This document shows positions 7,681 to 16,551 of a DNA stretch of 64,000 nucleotides, piece by piece; positions within the stretch are counted from its first letter, which is position 1, and each line of letters begins with the position of its first letter. Source of the stretch: Flavobacteriales bacterium UBA6057 (GTDB lineage: Bacteria; Bacteroidota; Bacteroidia; Flavobacteriales_G; Salibacteraceae); assembly GCA_002428995.1 (NCBI GenBank), contig DIYJ01000005.1, forward strand, positions 158,474-222,473, written 5' to 3'. The translations under genes and the position numbers were made by a program. The notes below the pieces were generated by a model. The model worked only from the letters and a program-made list of their open reading frames with translations, ran no database searches and was not told the DNA's origin.

Positions 7681-10107
7681 TCAGTTACCATTTTTTGGCT
7701 CAGGCAGAATAGTGCTCAACGGAACAGCATAACCTACCAGGAACATCATGTAGGTATTTCTGTCTCGGTAGGTGTCAAAGGCTCGAAGGTCCGCATAGAG
7801 TTTCGAGCCACTGTTTGCTTCATAATAAGCGTAAAACCCAAATTGTCCGATAAAAAAGCTACTTCGGGTGCGCAGATCACGTTGCAACACACCATCATCA
7901 AAAGCAGGTCTTACCTCTGAGGTATAGGAAAGGCTATCGAGCTTTTGAGGTGCAGCATAGTGCACGGAATAACTCAGCTCAAGACCAATGTGCTTGGCGG
8001 GAGAAATAATAGCAGAAGCTTTTGCGGTTACTGCTGGGGTCCATATGTTGATCGTACTATCTCTTCCTCCTCTGTCATCAAACTCGACCCCGGTTCGCCA
8101 AATAGTGCCGCCACCAATGAGTCGAAAACGGGTATCAATGGGTTTAACATCCAGTTCGGCAAAGGTGAGTCCAACGTAACCCAGCGTATTAAAGAACTCC
8201 AATTGATCAAAAATGCTGAGGTAGTTCTCCTGCCGGCCTGTAGGTTCATTGGGACGGGTGAATTTCTTTACGTGCACAAACTGTTCGTTGTTTTCCAGGC
8301 GGGCAAGTTGTGCACTAATCTCAACTCTTGGCACAAAAGTCCAGCATCTGTAGTTGTGAACATTGATCGGAAAATCCAGCTTTACCCTGGTTTGCAACAA
8401 GCTGTTTGGAGCATCTCCAGTAAGCCCGAGCACATCGCTAAGCAGCGAAGCTGACAGGTAATCCGTAAGCCTGCGCTGGCTGAGCTCTTTTGTTGGCTTT
8501 TCTTTAGTGAGGGTAAACTCATCGTCTCTGACCTTGAATTTAAGGGCTTTTCCCTCAGTGGGCAGATAATCGAGCACACTACTGATAGGTACCCAAAACT
8601 GAACGGATTTATCAGGGCTGAGCTCTAGAATTCCTGAAATCCACTGATTGTTAGCATCCATGGCGTGTAGCGATAAACTGTATTGTTTATTAATCACGAT
8701 GGCAGAAGCCTTCATCACTTTGCGCTTTGCCTCCTTGTTATCGTTGAATGCCTTTTCATCTTTCTTGTCCTCCTCGCCCTTCTCTTTTTCATCCGTCTTT
8801 TCATCATCTGCAGTGGCTGCGGCATATGCCTCTTGGTCGATGGACACCTTACCAGTCACGCAAACCTGATCAATCACACTATTGCGCGTATCAATGGTCA
8901 CAGACTCGATGGCCATTGTTCCAATAGAAGGGCCCCATTCGTGGTCGCTGTATACCGCCACTTCCTCCTGCCTGATTTTGAGGATTCCAGCAGGTCTTGG
9001 AACTTCGTTTTCGATGGAATCTAGTGCTGCTTTTAATCCCTTAGCATAGGCGTTTTTAGCTACGTCTTTCCTTTCATTCTCTTTTTGAATTTCGATGCGG
9101 GTAAAAAATGCTTCGGCATGCGTATCCAGCTGATCCAAACCATCAAGGCCATACAAACCTATTTCTGCGGTATAGGCTTCTTTAAAGGCCTGCTTAAACA
9201 GTTCCCTGTTACTGATGGAATAGATCTTTACACCCTTCTTTTTAGGTTCAGGTGATTCTGCTTTTTTCTCTGCTCCTTCTGGTGCAGAACTGCTATCGGC
9301 CTCCTGCCCTTCCTCAGGCTCTTCTGACCTGACTTCATCTGGTCTTGCCAGCAATGGAGCATCCGCGGCATTTTGCAAAACAGCATTCGTTTCCTCGGGC
9401 TCGATCGGTCCGGCAATCTGATTCACAGCAGTTGAATCACCTTCTTTTGAAGGCGCATCACCCATCGCAGAGAGCGAAGCAATGCTCAGCAGATTGCCTT
9501 CATTTTCCTCTTTCAGCATTGCCAGGTATCGGCCACCATCATCCGTCATGAATTCATGGGTGTAAGACTTTGCCTCTTTTTCCTCCTTCTCCTTGCTTTT
9601 ATCTTCATTAGAATTATCTGATGCTGTCGCTGAGTCTTCCTGTTTAGACTTTGGAGCCTGAATCAGGACGACCTGATCTGTTGTCTTCCAAACCACTTGA
9701 CCCGTAATTCCCTTCAATCCCAAGTTGAGATAGGTATCATTCTCACCACAGGGGAGTTTTTCTGGTAGAAAATACAAGACCTCAGCCTCTATGTTGCGGA
9801 TAGAATCATCGGTGGCTTTTGGAACAAGGAAAAGCACCTTTTTAGGTCCTGAGAGCTTGGCTCCCGCAGCATCACGGCAATCCTCATTCGCTGAAACAAA
9901 GGCCCCCTTCAATTCCAACTCATAAGTTCCCTCGGCTACTTTTTTATCGGCCTCAAGTTTCAGTGCGATCCTATGAAAGGATTCACCACTATTCCGTTGC
10001 CAGGACAAACCCTCTTCAGCAACCGACACTGTAAGGGTTTGTGCATACACCGGGGAGACAGAGAATAAAAACGAAAAACATTTGATAGCATAAGCAATGA
10101 TGTACAT
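7681..10107 (-). CDS. large secreted protein of unknown function
   Basis: 808 residues from the ATG at 10107, which gives a clean signal peptide (MYIIAYAIKCFSFLFSVS, cleavage after PVYAQ); an upstream ATG at 10143 would add 12 residues. After an N-terminal beta-rich domain (to about 150) come Lys/Glu/Ser-rich low-complexity stretches at about 160-185 and 250-300, a helical middle, another Lys/Glu/Asp stretch near 450-475, and a C-terminal 220 residues with alternating aromatic beta strands and amphipathic patterns like an outer-membrane barrel. No T9SS sorting domain is present. I do not recognise the family. It ends 77 nt before hsdR on the same strand; a CCACAAA/TTTGTGG inverted repeat (7629-7658) lies between, so joint transcription is uncertain. 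Confidence 0.75.
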   Translation of the reverse strand: MYIIAYAIKCFSFLFSVSPVYAQTLTVSVAEEGLSWQRNSGESFHRIALKLEADKKVAEGTYELELKGAFVSANEDCRDAAGAKLSGPKKVLFLVPKATDDSIRNIEAEVLYFLPEKLPCGENDTYLNLGLKGITGQVVWKTTDQVVLIQAPKSKQEDSATASDNSNEDKSKEKEEKEAKSYTHEFMTDDGGRYLAMLKEENEGNLLSIASLSAMGDAPSKEGDSTAVNQIAGPIEPEETNAVLQNAADAPLLARPDEVRSEEPEEGQEADSSSAPEGAEKKAESPEPKKKGVKIYSISNRELFKQAFKEAYTAEIGLYGLDGLDQLDTHAEAFFTRIEIQKENERKDVAKNAYAKGLKAALDSIENEVPRPAGILKIRQEEVAVYSDHEWGPSIGTMAIESVTIDTRNSVIDQVCVTGKVSIDQEAYAAATADDEKTDEKEKGEEDKKDEKAFNDNKEAKRKVMKASAIVINKQYSLSLHAMDANNQWISGILELSPDKSVQFWVPISSVLDYLPTEGKALKFKVRDDEFTLTKEKPTKELSQRRLTDYLSASLLSDVLGLTGDAPNSLLQTRVKLDFPINVHNYRCWTFVPRVEISAQLARLENNEQFVHVKKFTRPNEPTGRQENYLSIFDQLEFFNTLGYVGLTFAELDVKPIDTRFRLIGGGTIWRTGVEFDDRGGRDSTINIWTPAVTAKASAIISPAKHIGLELSYSVHYAAPQKLDSLSYTSEVRPAFDDGVLQRDLRTRSSFFIGQFGFYAYYEANSGSKLYADLRAFDTYRDRNTYMMFLVGYAVPLSTILPEPKNGN

Positions 10108-10243
10108 ACGAATGGCTGGGACGGCCTTGGTGGTCATAGTCAAAAGAGGTTGGTTCGTAGGAGTAACAAATAAAGAGTAAACATATGCTTATGCAAATGA
10201 CGTTACCTACCCACTTCCGGTGATTTTTGGCCGGCTTTTTGGT

Positions 10244-10257
10244 TTCGACTCCGCTCA
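10244..10257 (+). repeat. single arm of the CTTCGACTCCGCTCAG repeat
   Basis: TTCGACTCCGCTCA in the 262-bp non-coding gap between the divergent genes at 7681-10107 and 10370-11194. It matches the arms of the palindrome in hsdR and the start of the repeat at 15424. The same gap also holds an imperfect palindrome at 10281-10304 with TTGGTT/AACCAA arms, which may be an operator. Confidence 0.6.
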
Positions 10258-10369
10258 ACCTGTAGCCTGTGAGAGATCCCTTGGTTTGGTAATTTACTAA
10301 CCAACTGTTATTCGCCTTTTATGCCATGGGTGGTTTCGTTTCATTTGATCATCACCATTCCACGAAGTC

Positions 10370-11194
10370 ATGAGAGCATTCCTTCTTTTATACATTTTGC
10401 TGCTGGTTGGCTGCTCGAGCGAAACCGGGCGCGAACAGAGCATGCAGCTTCCTTCTATTGTGCATCAAAACTCTGAGGAGGAGCAGCTGGAGATCATCAA
10501 AGAACACCTGGGCAATGCGCTTCAATACCCCCTCTACTCGCAGCAGCGACAAATGGAGATTGACAAGGGACTCGCCAAAGACTCAACCATCGCCTACCTG
10601 TGGCAGCAGAAGGCCATGCCGTTGTTCAAACAGGGCAAATACGAGATCGGGATGGACTTTGTGGATCGTGCCGTGAAGTACGACCCCGACCGTTGGCAGG
10701 ACTACCGTGCATTTATCAAGTGCATTTTCGCCAAAACCTACCGCGAGGCCATTGCTGATTTTCAGGACTGCAAATCCAAACGAGGGAACCTCCATGTGAT
10801 GGACCATACCTATAACTTTTACATTGCTCTTTCGCACCTTCAACTGAACGAGTTTGAAGCAGCGGAGCGATACTTACAGGCTGAATTCGACTCCATCATT
10901 GCTATGGAGGATTCCAGCTGGCTCCATCATCTCGATCTGTTCTATTTGGGCATCAGCAAGTTTGAACTTGGCAAGCGAGAGGAAGCCGTGAAGTATTTCG
11001 ATCTGGCGCTGGAGCGCTACCCGCAGTTCTCAGACGTGCAGTACTTCAAAGCCCGATGCCTGCTCCAACAGGGGGATACCGCAGCAGCAACGAACCTCCG
11101 TGATCTGGCCAAAGAAAATGCTGCCGTAGGCTACACCATCAATGAGGACAATGTGGTGTATGAGCGCTACCCGTACCAGGTGAGATGGAGGTGA
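10370..11194 (+). CDS. TPR-containing lipoprotein
   Basis: 274 residues with a short lipoprotein signal (lipobox LLVGC, Cys at residue 15). The mature part is helical with tetratricopeptide-like repeats from about residue 60 to 240 (for example AYLWQQKAMPLFKQGKYEIG and FYLGISKFELGKREEAVKYF). TPR domains are protein-binding scaffolds; the partner is unknown. It probably sits in the periplasm attached to the outer membrane. It is a single gene, divergent from the secreted protein at 7681-10107. The ATG directly before the hydrophobic stretch is the only sensible start. Confidence 0.85.
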   Translation: MRAFLLLYILLLVGCSSETGREQSMQLPSIVHQNSEEEQLEIIKEHLGNALQYPLYSQQRQMEIDKGLAKDSTIAYLWQQKAMPLFKQGKYEIGMDFVDRAVKYDPDRWQDYRAFIKCIFAKTYREAIADFQDCKSKRGNLHVMDHTYNFYIALSHLQLNEFEAAERYLQAEFDSIIAMEDSSWLHHLDLFYLGISKFELGKREEAVKYFDLALERYPQFSDVQYFKARCLLQQGDTAAATNLRDLAKENAAVGYTINEDNVVYERYPYQVRWR

Positions 11195-11305
11195 TACTTG
11201 TCAGCACTGTTAGGTTGGAATGGCGGTATGGGCCAATATGCATGATCTAGCTTGGGATTTCTGCCGATGACAGCCTTGGCTTCCCTTAGACTCGGCTACG
11301 CTGTC

Positions 11306-11380
11306 GCTGAAGCTTTAGCTTTAGCGTTAGCGATCAGGGCTCAGCGAACGCCTGGTTACCACACACCCGCACAGGCTAAG
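11306..11380 (-). repeat. dispersed repeat, inverted copy of the one at 15435-15514
   Basis: Read on the minus strand this segment begins CTTAGCCTGTGCGG and aligns, with two short gaps, to 15435-15514 (CTCAGCCTGCGCGG...). The block GAGCCCTGATCGCT is identical in both (11342-11329 and 15484-15497), and both end in AGCTTCAGC. The end contains a short AGCTTT/AGCGTT periodic run. The 224-bp gap around it shows no gene. Confidence 0.7.
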
Positions 11381-11418
11381 TAGAGACGATGGGCATTGGA
11401 ACCAAATCACCCCAACCC

Positions 11419-13212
11419 CTACTCCAACATAAGTTTATACGATTTCTGAACCCCATTCCCGTCAAGCTTGATGAAGTAGATTCCTGGCGCGAAACCCGTG
11501 AAATCAAGCTGCCCACTGAAAGAGGTGGCTTCCTGGCTGTTGATCATGGCTCCTTGGGTGCTGTAGACCTGGATGATTGCATGCTCCATTCCAGAGGGTA
11601 GATTCAGACTCACCCTACCGGTGGATGGGTTGGGGAACAGAACGACCTCATCATTTATCTTCTTATCAAGGGCTAGTTCTTCTGATTTGAAGAACGAACT
11701 ATGCGCTGCGTTTACCCTGGCGATGTAGCCGTATTTGTCGTTTCCAAAACCTGTGAGTGAGCAAGTGCCGATGCTGACAATAGCGCTGTAGTCACCTGCC
11801 AGGTACCTGCGCTGTGTATTGGGGGAATAGGTGGTTTCCATGGCTCGGGCTTGCTGTGCCAGCCCATAAGGACCACCATAGGTCACGCTTACCGGGAACG
11901 AAACAACACCGAGCGGATTGAGGGAAACGCCCGTCAACTCGCGCGAAATGATCAAACCATCTACATCTGAGGTTCCGTCCGTCACCACATCCTTGTCATA
12001 GCCGATGATGGCTCGAAGCTGCAGGTTCTCAGGAGAAGGAACATCTATGCAAATGTGCCGCTGCATGTAATTGTCACTGTTGACGGTGACGGGTGTGAGT
12101 GAAGTAGTGGTAATTACATTCTGAAAACTCGAAAAGACGCGGTTCCAGCTCGCGACAAAATGATCGGACTGACCTGCTCCTGCAGTGAGAGCTCCCCAGG
12201 TAGGAAAATTGCAGGTGTTGGTGAAGGTTCCAACAATCATCACGGTGTTGTTCCATGCTGTGGCGATGTCCCAGCCGATGTCTCCTCCGGTGGCCGTTCC
12301 CAGGTCTGAAATGGGAAGATCCAGGTCAACCACAATGGGGCCACAGGGTGTTGGATTCATTTGGAGCTTTCCAAAGAGCACATTGCGATCGGGCGCACCA
12401 AAGGGATAGCGGGAACCGGTTACCCAAACGTTGGCGGACTCATAACGATCCATGTCCAGCGCCATGACACGCTCCCCGAATTGATAGGCTCCCACATTCT
12501 CGCCTGTGAGCGTGTAGGAAGTGAGAAAGCCGACTTCCAGCGACACCTCTGGAATGGCGGTAAAGTCGCAGCCTGGAGTACAGTTTTCATCTGGGAAACT
12601 GATGGGTGTGGGCCCTGTGATAGGGGAAACGTAGCCTCCGGTGTGGAGCCGGTTGTTGGGCAAGTCGAGGGTAATGCCCTGCCCGTAAGAATTGGCACTG
12701 GCCTCGGTTTCTGCGACCCATTCAGGTTCTCCATCCTGGCTGATGCACAACACAAAGTGACGTGTTCCGCTGCCACAAGTAGAGATGGAAGTGAACGGCC
12801 AACTGGTGAGTTCAATGTCGGTGCTGCCACTCATGGTGCCCACGATGTAGGCCTTTTCATCGTCATCCACCTCAATGTCGTTTCCAGCATAGATTTCTCC
12901 GACTGGCTGCGGACCGCTGGTTACAAACCAAATGACGCTTGTTCCCGCTGGGTTGAGTTTGGCTGCAAAAATCCTGTTGGTAGTAGAGGCCTCCATTAAA
13001 AAAGGTGTGCTGGTGCAATTTTGAAATTGAAGGAAGGAAGACGTACGTCCCGTGATGTAGATGAATCCATCGTCATCCACGGTGGTTGAATTGACGTAGG
13101 TATGCCCTGGATTGGAAATGAGCGCCACAGGAAATGTTTGGGCATGGAGTAGCGTGGGAAGCCAAAGGAAGAGGGAAATGAAAATCAGCTTTTGGGTAAG
13201 ATTTGATCGCAT
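11419..13212 (-). CDS. secreted beta-propeller protein with T9SS sorting domain
   Basis: 597 residues. ATG 13212 begins a good signal peptide (MRSNLTQKLIFISLFLWLP, cleavage after LLHAQ); the longer frame to 13302 has no signal and is rejected. The body has repeats of the SBBP beta-propeller type, with strings such as DDDGFIYITGRTSS and DDDEKAYIVGTMSG. The last 80 residues form a type A T9SS domain: VVLFPNPSTGRVSLNLP, then GFAPGIYFIKL and a basic end. The protein is exported through T9SS to the cell surface or medium; its ligand is unknown. It lies just downstream of the membrane TPR-LuxR regulator on the same strand, with a palindromic hairpin between them that could be an operator. Confidence 0.88.
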   Translation of the reverse strand: MRSNLTQKLIFISLFLWLPTLLHAQTFPVALISNPGHTYVNSTTVDDDGFIYITGRTSSFLQFQNCTSTPFLMEASTTNRIFAAKLNPAGTSVIWFVTSGPQPVGEIYAGNDIEVDDDEKAYIVGTMSGSTDIELTSWPFTSISTCGSGTRHFVLCISQDGEPEWVAETEASANSYGQGITLDLPNNRLHTGGYVSPITGPTPISFPDENCTPGCDFTAIPEVSLEVGFLTSYTLTGENVGAYQFGERVMALDMDRYESANVWVTGSRYPFGAPDRNVLFGKLQMNPTPCGPIVVDLDLPISDLGTATGGDIGWDIATAWNNTVMIVGTFTNTCNFPTWGALTAGAGQSDHFVASWNRVFSSFQNVITTTSLTPVTVNSDNYMQRHICIDVPSPENLQLRAIIGYDKDVVTDGTSDVDGLIISRELTGVSLNPLGVVSFPVSVTYGGPYGLAQQARAMETTYSPNTQRRYLAGDYSAIVSIGTCSLTGFGNDKYGYIARVNAAHSSFFKSEELALDKKINDEVVLFPNPSTGRVSLNLPSGMEHAIIQVYSTQGAMINSQEATSFSGQLDFTGFAPGIYFIKLDGNGVQKSYKLMLE

Positions 13213-13275
13213 AGCGGTGTGTTTGTTTGGGTGAATAAAACCCCGAAACTCCTCCGCAATACGGGGCTTTCCCCT

Positions 13276-13309
13276 CATCCAGATGGATGAAAAACCGCTC
13301 ATCCATCTG
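13276..13309. promoter_or_regulatory. nested palindromes between luxR-type gene and T9SS gene
   Basis: An 11-bp perfect inverted repeat, CAGATGGATGA (13280-13290) and TCATCCATCTG (13299-13309), overlaps a second palindrome CATCC-AGAT-GGATG (13276-13289). It sits 64-97 bp before the ATG of the T9SS protein and just after the regulator stop codon. No T-run follows on the minus strand, so an operator is as likely as a terminator. A CATCC-N4-GGATG site also precedes the T9SS serine hydrolase (50518-50531). Confidence 0.45.
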
Positions 13310-13314
13310 AAAAA

Positions 13315-15243
13315 TCATCCCTTTGGATGAGGCTCGGCAGTGCGATCCAGGTGCAAATCTAAGTGCACCGCTTTCTTGACCGCTTGCGTGCGGTTTTTTA
13401 CAGCGAGCTTATCGTAGATGTTGAGCAAGTGTGTACGCACGGTGTTCACCGAGATGTGCAGTGCAGAGGAAATCTCCTTATTGGTTTTTCCACTGCACAG
13501 TTCTCGCAACACTTCCAATTCTCGGTTGGACAAGGCCGCGCCCAGGTATGCAGCTGGTTTTCCATTGCCGGTGCGTCCGGCCAGCTGATCTTCGATGGTG
13601 CGCTTCAACAAACTGATCTCCTTCGAAGATTTAAGGAGCGTGGCCTGCAATTGCAGTTCGCTGTTCTTTCGCTTCTGATAGAACACCACAAAGCTCAGCA
13701 CCGCAATGATCAACAGAGAAACCAGCGCTACCGCAATACCAATCCAGGTGCGGGTTCTCACCGCTCCCTCTTGTTCTATCCTTCGGATTTCCTCATTCTT
13801 CAATGAAAGCTCATACTCTACCTCCCTGACTTCACGTCCACGCTCTTTTTCCGCAAGAAATGCAGCATTTTCAGCCTTTTGAATGCTGTCCTGAATGCGT
13901 GTGGAGACCTTGTAGAAATTCAAGGCTTGGGCAAAGTCATTCAACTGCTCGTAGATAGCTGCGAGGAGTACTGCACTTTTCGCAATCATAGATGGCAAAT
14001 GGGTTGCGGTTGACAACTCAAAACACTCCGTAGCGTGTTTTCGGGCTTTGTCCAGCTTACCTTCCTCAAACTGAAGTTGAGCAATCGTGTAGAGCTGCGC
14101 GGAGATGAGATCGGGAAGGCCATTGGGACGTCCCATGGCCAGCGCCTCCTCAAGGTATCCAAGAGCGATGATGGAGTGGCCGAGTTTTTTATGAACCATG
14201 CCTGCTCTATGAAGGGCGATGGCCATGACCGAAGGACCGGCCTCTACCCTCCTCATGATGCGCAAAACCTCTTCGTAGCAGGCAAGGGCCTTTTCCAGGT
14301 CATTTGCTTTTTCATAAAACCTCCCTTTTCCGGTAAGGGCCTTTGCAACGAGGTCCTGGCTTCCAAGCTCCTGCCCCAGATTATGTGCATTCTCCAAAAA
14401 GCTCAAGGCTTGTTCTTCCTCTCCCTGTTGTTGATACAAGTGTGCCAGTGCGAGGTATGTTTTTGCCTGACCATCCTTGTATCCCTTGCCCCCCTGAATG
14501 TTCAAGGCTTCAAAAAACACCTCGATCGCCTCCTTGGTATGCCCTACTCGCTTCAAGGTGTGTCCATATTCCGAAAGCCCAAATGAAAGCCGCATGGAAT
14601 CGTTGCATCCCCGCATCATGGCTATCGCCTCTTCATAGCTGGCCAGGGCCGAATCGGTTTGACCATCCCGATAGAGGTAAGATGCCATGCCGATCAGGTC
14701 CATCGCAATACCCACGTAGTCAGCCACTTCGCGGTGAAGCTGAAGGCCCGATTGAAGACACACCAGGAATGCATCCTGATCACCAGATCGCTCGTGGATC
14801 CGGCCGAGGTAATTGTATGCCATGGCCATGGTCTGCTTGTCTCCAGAGTGCTGATGCGTTTCGATCGATTCGAGGTAGTAGTTCTCCGCTTCTTCGAAAC
14901 CGGAGAGCATATGTGCTATGGTTCCCAGTCCAAACAGCGCATCTCCTTTGATGCGGAGATAGCTCAATCGCTCTCGGTCGGTCAATGGTTCTTTCAAATG
15001 GCGTTGAGATATTCTCAGTGCATCTTCTGCGAGTTGCCTGGCCGAGTCAGGATTGCTCTCAAGAACATGATCTACAGCAGACAGCATGTTGATTGCCTGC
15101 ACCGTGTCGTGTTGGTTCGATGATCCGATGAATGAAGCTTGTGATGCTGGAGCACCGAAGCTGCGTAGTGGAGAACATAAAAACACACCCGCCAGAAGAA
15201 GGGCGATGCATAGGGCGTTGAGCCTGCGGTGGTGAATTGACAT
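13315..15243 (-). CDS. membrane-spanning TPR regulator with C-terminal LuxR HTH
   Basis: 642 residues from ATG 15243 (signal-like MSIHHRRLNALCIALLLAGV); the frame extends to 15303. At least eight TPR units fill about residues 40-460, all presumably periplasmic. A coiled segment, a single membrane helix (TWIGIAVALVSLLIIAVLSF, near 520-540) and a second coiled linker lead to a GerE/LuxR helix-turn-helix in the last 75 residues (LSNRELEVLRELCSGKTNKE, NTVRTHLLNIYDKL). It is therefore a one-component transmembrane transcription factor: the outside TPR domain senses, the inside HTH binds DNA. The T9SS beta-propeller gene follows directly and is a probable target. No kinase domain is present. Confidence 0.9.
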   Translation of the reverse strand: MSIHHRRLNALCIALLLAGVFLCSPLRSFGAPASQASFIGSSNQHDTVQAINMLSAVDHVLESNPDSARQLAEDALRISQRHLKEPLTDRERLSYLRIKGDALFGLGTIAHMLSGFEEAENYYLESIETHQHSGDKQTMAMAYNYLGRIHERSGDQDAFLVCLQSGLQLHREVADYVGIAMDLIGMASYLYRDGQTDSALASYEEAIAMMRGCNDSMRLSFGLSEYGHTLKRVGHTKEAIEVFFEALNIQGGKGYKDGQAKTYLALAHLYQQQGEEEQALSFLENAHNLGQELGSQDLVAKALTGKGRFYEKANDLEKALACYEEVLRIMRRVEAGPSVMAIALHRAGMVHKKLGHSIIALGYLEEALAMGRPNGLPDLISAQLYTIAQLQFEEGKLDKARKHATECFELSTATHLPSMIAKSAVLLAAIYEQLNDFAQALNFYKVSTRIQDSIQKAENAAFLAEKERGREVREVEYELSLKNEEIRRIEQEGAVRTRTWIGIAVALVSLLIIAVLSFVVFYQKRKNSELQLQATLLKSSKEISLLKRTIEDQLAGRTGNGKPAAYLGAALSNRELEVLRELCSGKTNKEISSALHISVNTVRTHLLNIYDKLAVKNRTQAVKKAVHLDLHLDRTAEPHPKG

Positions 15244-15423
15244 AAGAGGGCGAAGATCGTAAGTTCTGCGGTGCTTTGAATGTGTTTTTGGTTGTGATGA
15301 CATTCTGGTTTGAGAGGCTAAAACAACTTTACAAACAGCTGATTAAAAGTGAATTATGAACAATGAAGCAAACTACTTAAGGCAACTCTTAAGAACTAAA
15401 CGACTAACGAATCTTGGCTTCGG

Positions 15424-15514
15424 CTTCGACTCCGCTCAGCCTGCGCGGATATGTGGTGAGCTAGCGGTGGTCAACCAGTAGGCGAGCCCTGATCGCTTAC
15501 GCTATAGCTTCAGC
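15424..15514 (+). repeat. dispersed repeat, partner of the copy at 11306-11380
   Basis: Begins with the palindrome arm CTTCGACTCCGCTCAG (15424-15439), continues CCTGCGCGGATATGTGGT, and contains the shared block GAGCCCTGATCGCT (15484-15497) and AGCTTCAGC (15506-15514). It is in opposite orientation to the copy at 11306-11380, so the pair brackets the T9SS propeller gene and the TPR-LuxR gene. The 438-bp gap 15244-15681 holds this repeat and the one at 15622, and no gene. Confidence 0.7.
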
Positions 15515-15621
15515 TATCAGAAAAAAGGCTTGCATGTTGCTGTTCTGAGGGCGGGCTCGAAAACACGGGATAGAACCGAGTCATGCGCAAAGAATTCCTT
15601 CGTCATTCGGGAGCCGCTCTC

Positions 15622-15663
15622 CACGCTTCGAGACTCGCCTCCTTGAGGCGACCTCAGCGTGAC
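15622..15663. repeat. palindromic element of the CTTCGAGAC...CTCAG family
   Basis: CACGCTTCGAGACTCGCC begins the element, which has an inner hairpin CGCCTC-CTT-GAGGCG and ends ACCTCAGCGTGAC. The outer parts match the elements of the tandem array at 30041-30532 (CACACTTCGAGACTCGCG ... GACCTCAGCATGACA); the inner stem differs but still pairs. It lies just after the stop of the small HTH gene and could also act as its terminator. Confidence 0.75.
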
Positions 15664-15681
15664 CCGCTTGGATTTTGGAAT

Positions 15682-16155
15682 CTATACCTCCTTTAACCTG
15701 GCCTCGAGCATCTCTACTTCCCACTCCAGGGCGAAGATTCTGGCTTCGAGGATGGCTTGCGCGGCTGCACCGAATCGGAACAGACTGATTTGGCTGGCCT
15801 GGGCTGAGTTTGTGTTTTGGGCAAAGGGACCATCTTCGGCTGAGAGGATGGAATAGCGCTGACGCATGTTTTTGAGTTTTCGCTGTCCACGATTGACCTT
15901 CATCTTCAGAAGCCGCAGGCGCTGTCGCAGCTGCACACGCAATTGTCTGCGTTCCCTGCGCTGGTTGCGCTGGATGGCTTTCGATGTATGTTCTTCGTGC
16001 ATCACGAGGGTCTGTAACTTCAACAAGGCTTCAACGGGTAATCGTCTCTCCTTTCGCTCATACATGGCGACCACTTCACCAGACATTCCAAGGTACTCGC
16101 CCATCGACTGTCGGGTCATTCCATGATTCTTTCGTAGGGTTTTCAAATCGAGCAT
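15682..16155 (-). CDS. small HTH protein with basic coiled coil
   Basis: 157 residues. Residues 1-50 look like an XRE-type helix-turn-helix (LKTLRKNHGMTRQSMGEYLG, then VVAMYERKERRLP). Residues 60-105 are a very basic, Arg/Gln-rich helix, and the C-terminal 40 residues form an acidic amphipathic helix that may dimerise. It is probably a DNA-binding protein, acting as a regulator or a nucleoid protein; no close family is recognised. It stands alone on the minus strand, with a palindromic element right after it and a 396-bp non-coding gap before it. Confidence 0.7.
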   Translation of the reverse strand: MLDLKTLRKNHGMTRQSMGEYLGMSGEVVAMYERKERRLPVEALLKLQTLVMHEEHTSKAIQRNQRRERRQLRVQLRQRLRLLKMKVNRGQRKLKNMRQRYSILSAEDGPFAQNTNSAQASQISLFRFGAAAQAILEARIFALEWEVEMLEARLKEV

Positions 16156-16551
16156 ATCCTCTATACGTTAATGAAGTGCCGGTGGTTTATGGAATCTTAC
16201 AAAAGATTGCCCCCAACAGCGGATTCCTAATTGGACTGACATGGATAACGCAAAAATCAAAACATGTAGTATACACAAGGCTATTAAATAACGGTTTAAC
16301 ACATGCTTAATATTAAATCTGCCAGAACCACGTCAACGATCTTTGCACGCCCTTGCAGGTATGAGCGCGGGATTGAAAGCACATAGAAGCTTATTGATGA
16401 GCAGACCTTACAAACAATGAAAACGACCCGAACCCCATCTACGGCTGTGCCTTAACAAAAAACTGGAACGAAAGCGCTGAATCGCCCCTTTGAGTTATGC
16501 CCGAAGCCATAGATTTGAGCGAAAACCTTACCCAGACAACACAAAAAGTAC
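16156..16551 (+). other. 396-bp non-coding gap with a weak promoter-like site
   Basis: No gene or strong structure is seen. GATCTTTG followed by CACGCCC (16338-16345) is one base from the Bacteroidota TAnnTTTG element and points toward the S74 gene, but it would give a leader of about 200 nt. The stretch 16250-16320 is AT-rich. It must contain the divergent promoters for the genes at 15682-16155 and 16552-18183. Confidence 0.35.

Noticed and set aside
13213..13302. 30-residue N-terminal extension of the T9SS propeller protein
   Set aside because: It would bury the signal peptide and is encoded by the palindrome region.
12361..14951. Plus-strand open frames of 212, 147, 183 and 202 codons
   Set aside because: They are opposite to the T9SS propeller and TPR-LuxR genes, which have clear domains; no motif in the antisense products.
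15244..15681. tRNA or small RNA gene in the long gap
   Set aside because: Stems seen belong to dispersed repeats; no cloverleaf or T-loop sequence could be recognised.
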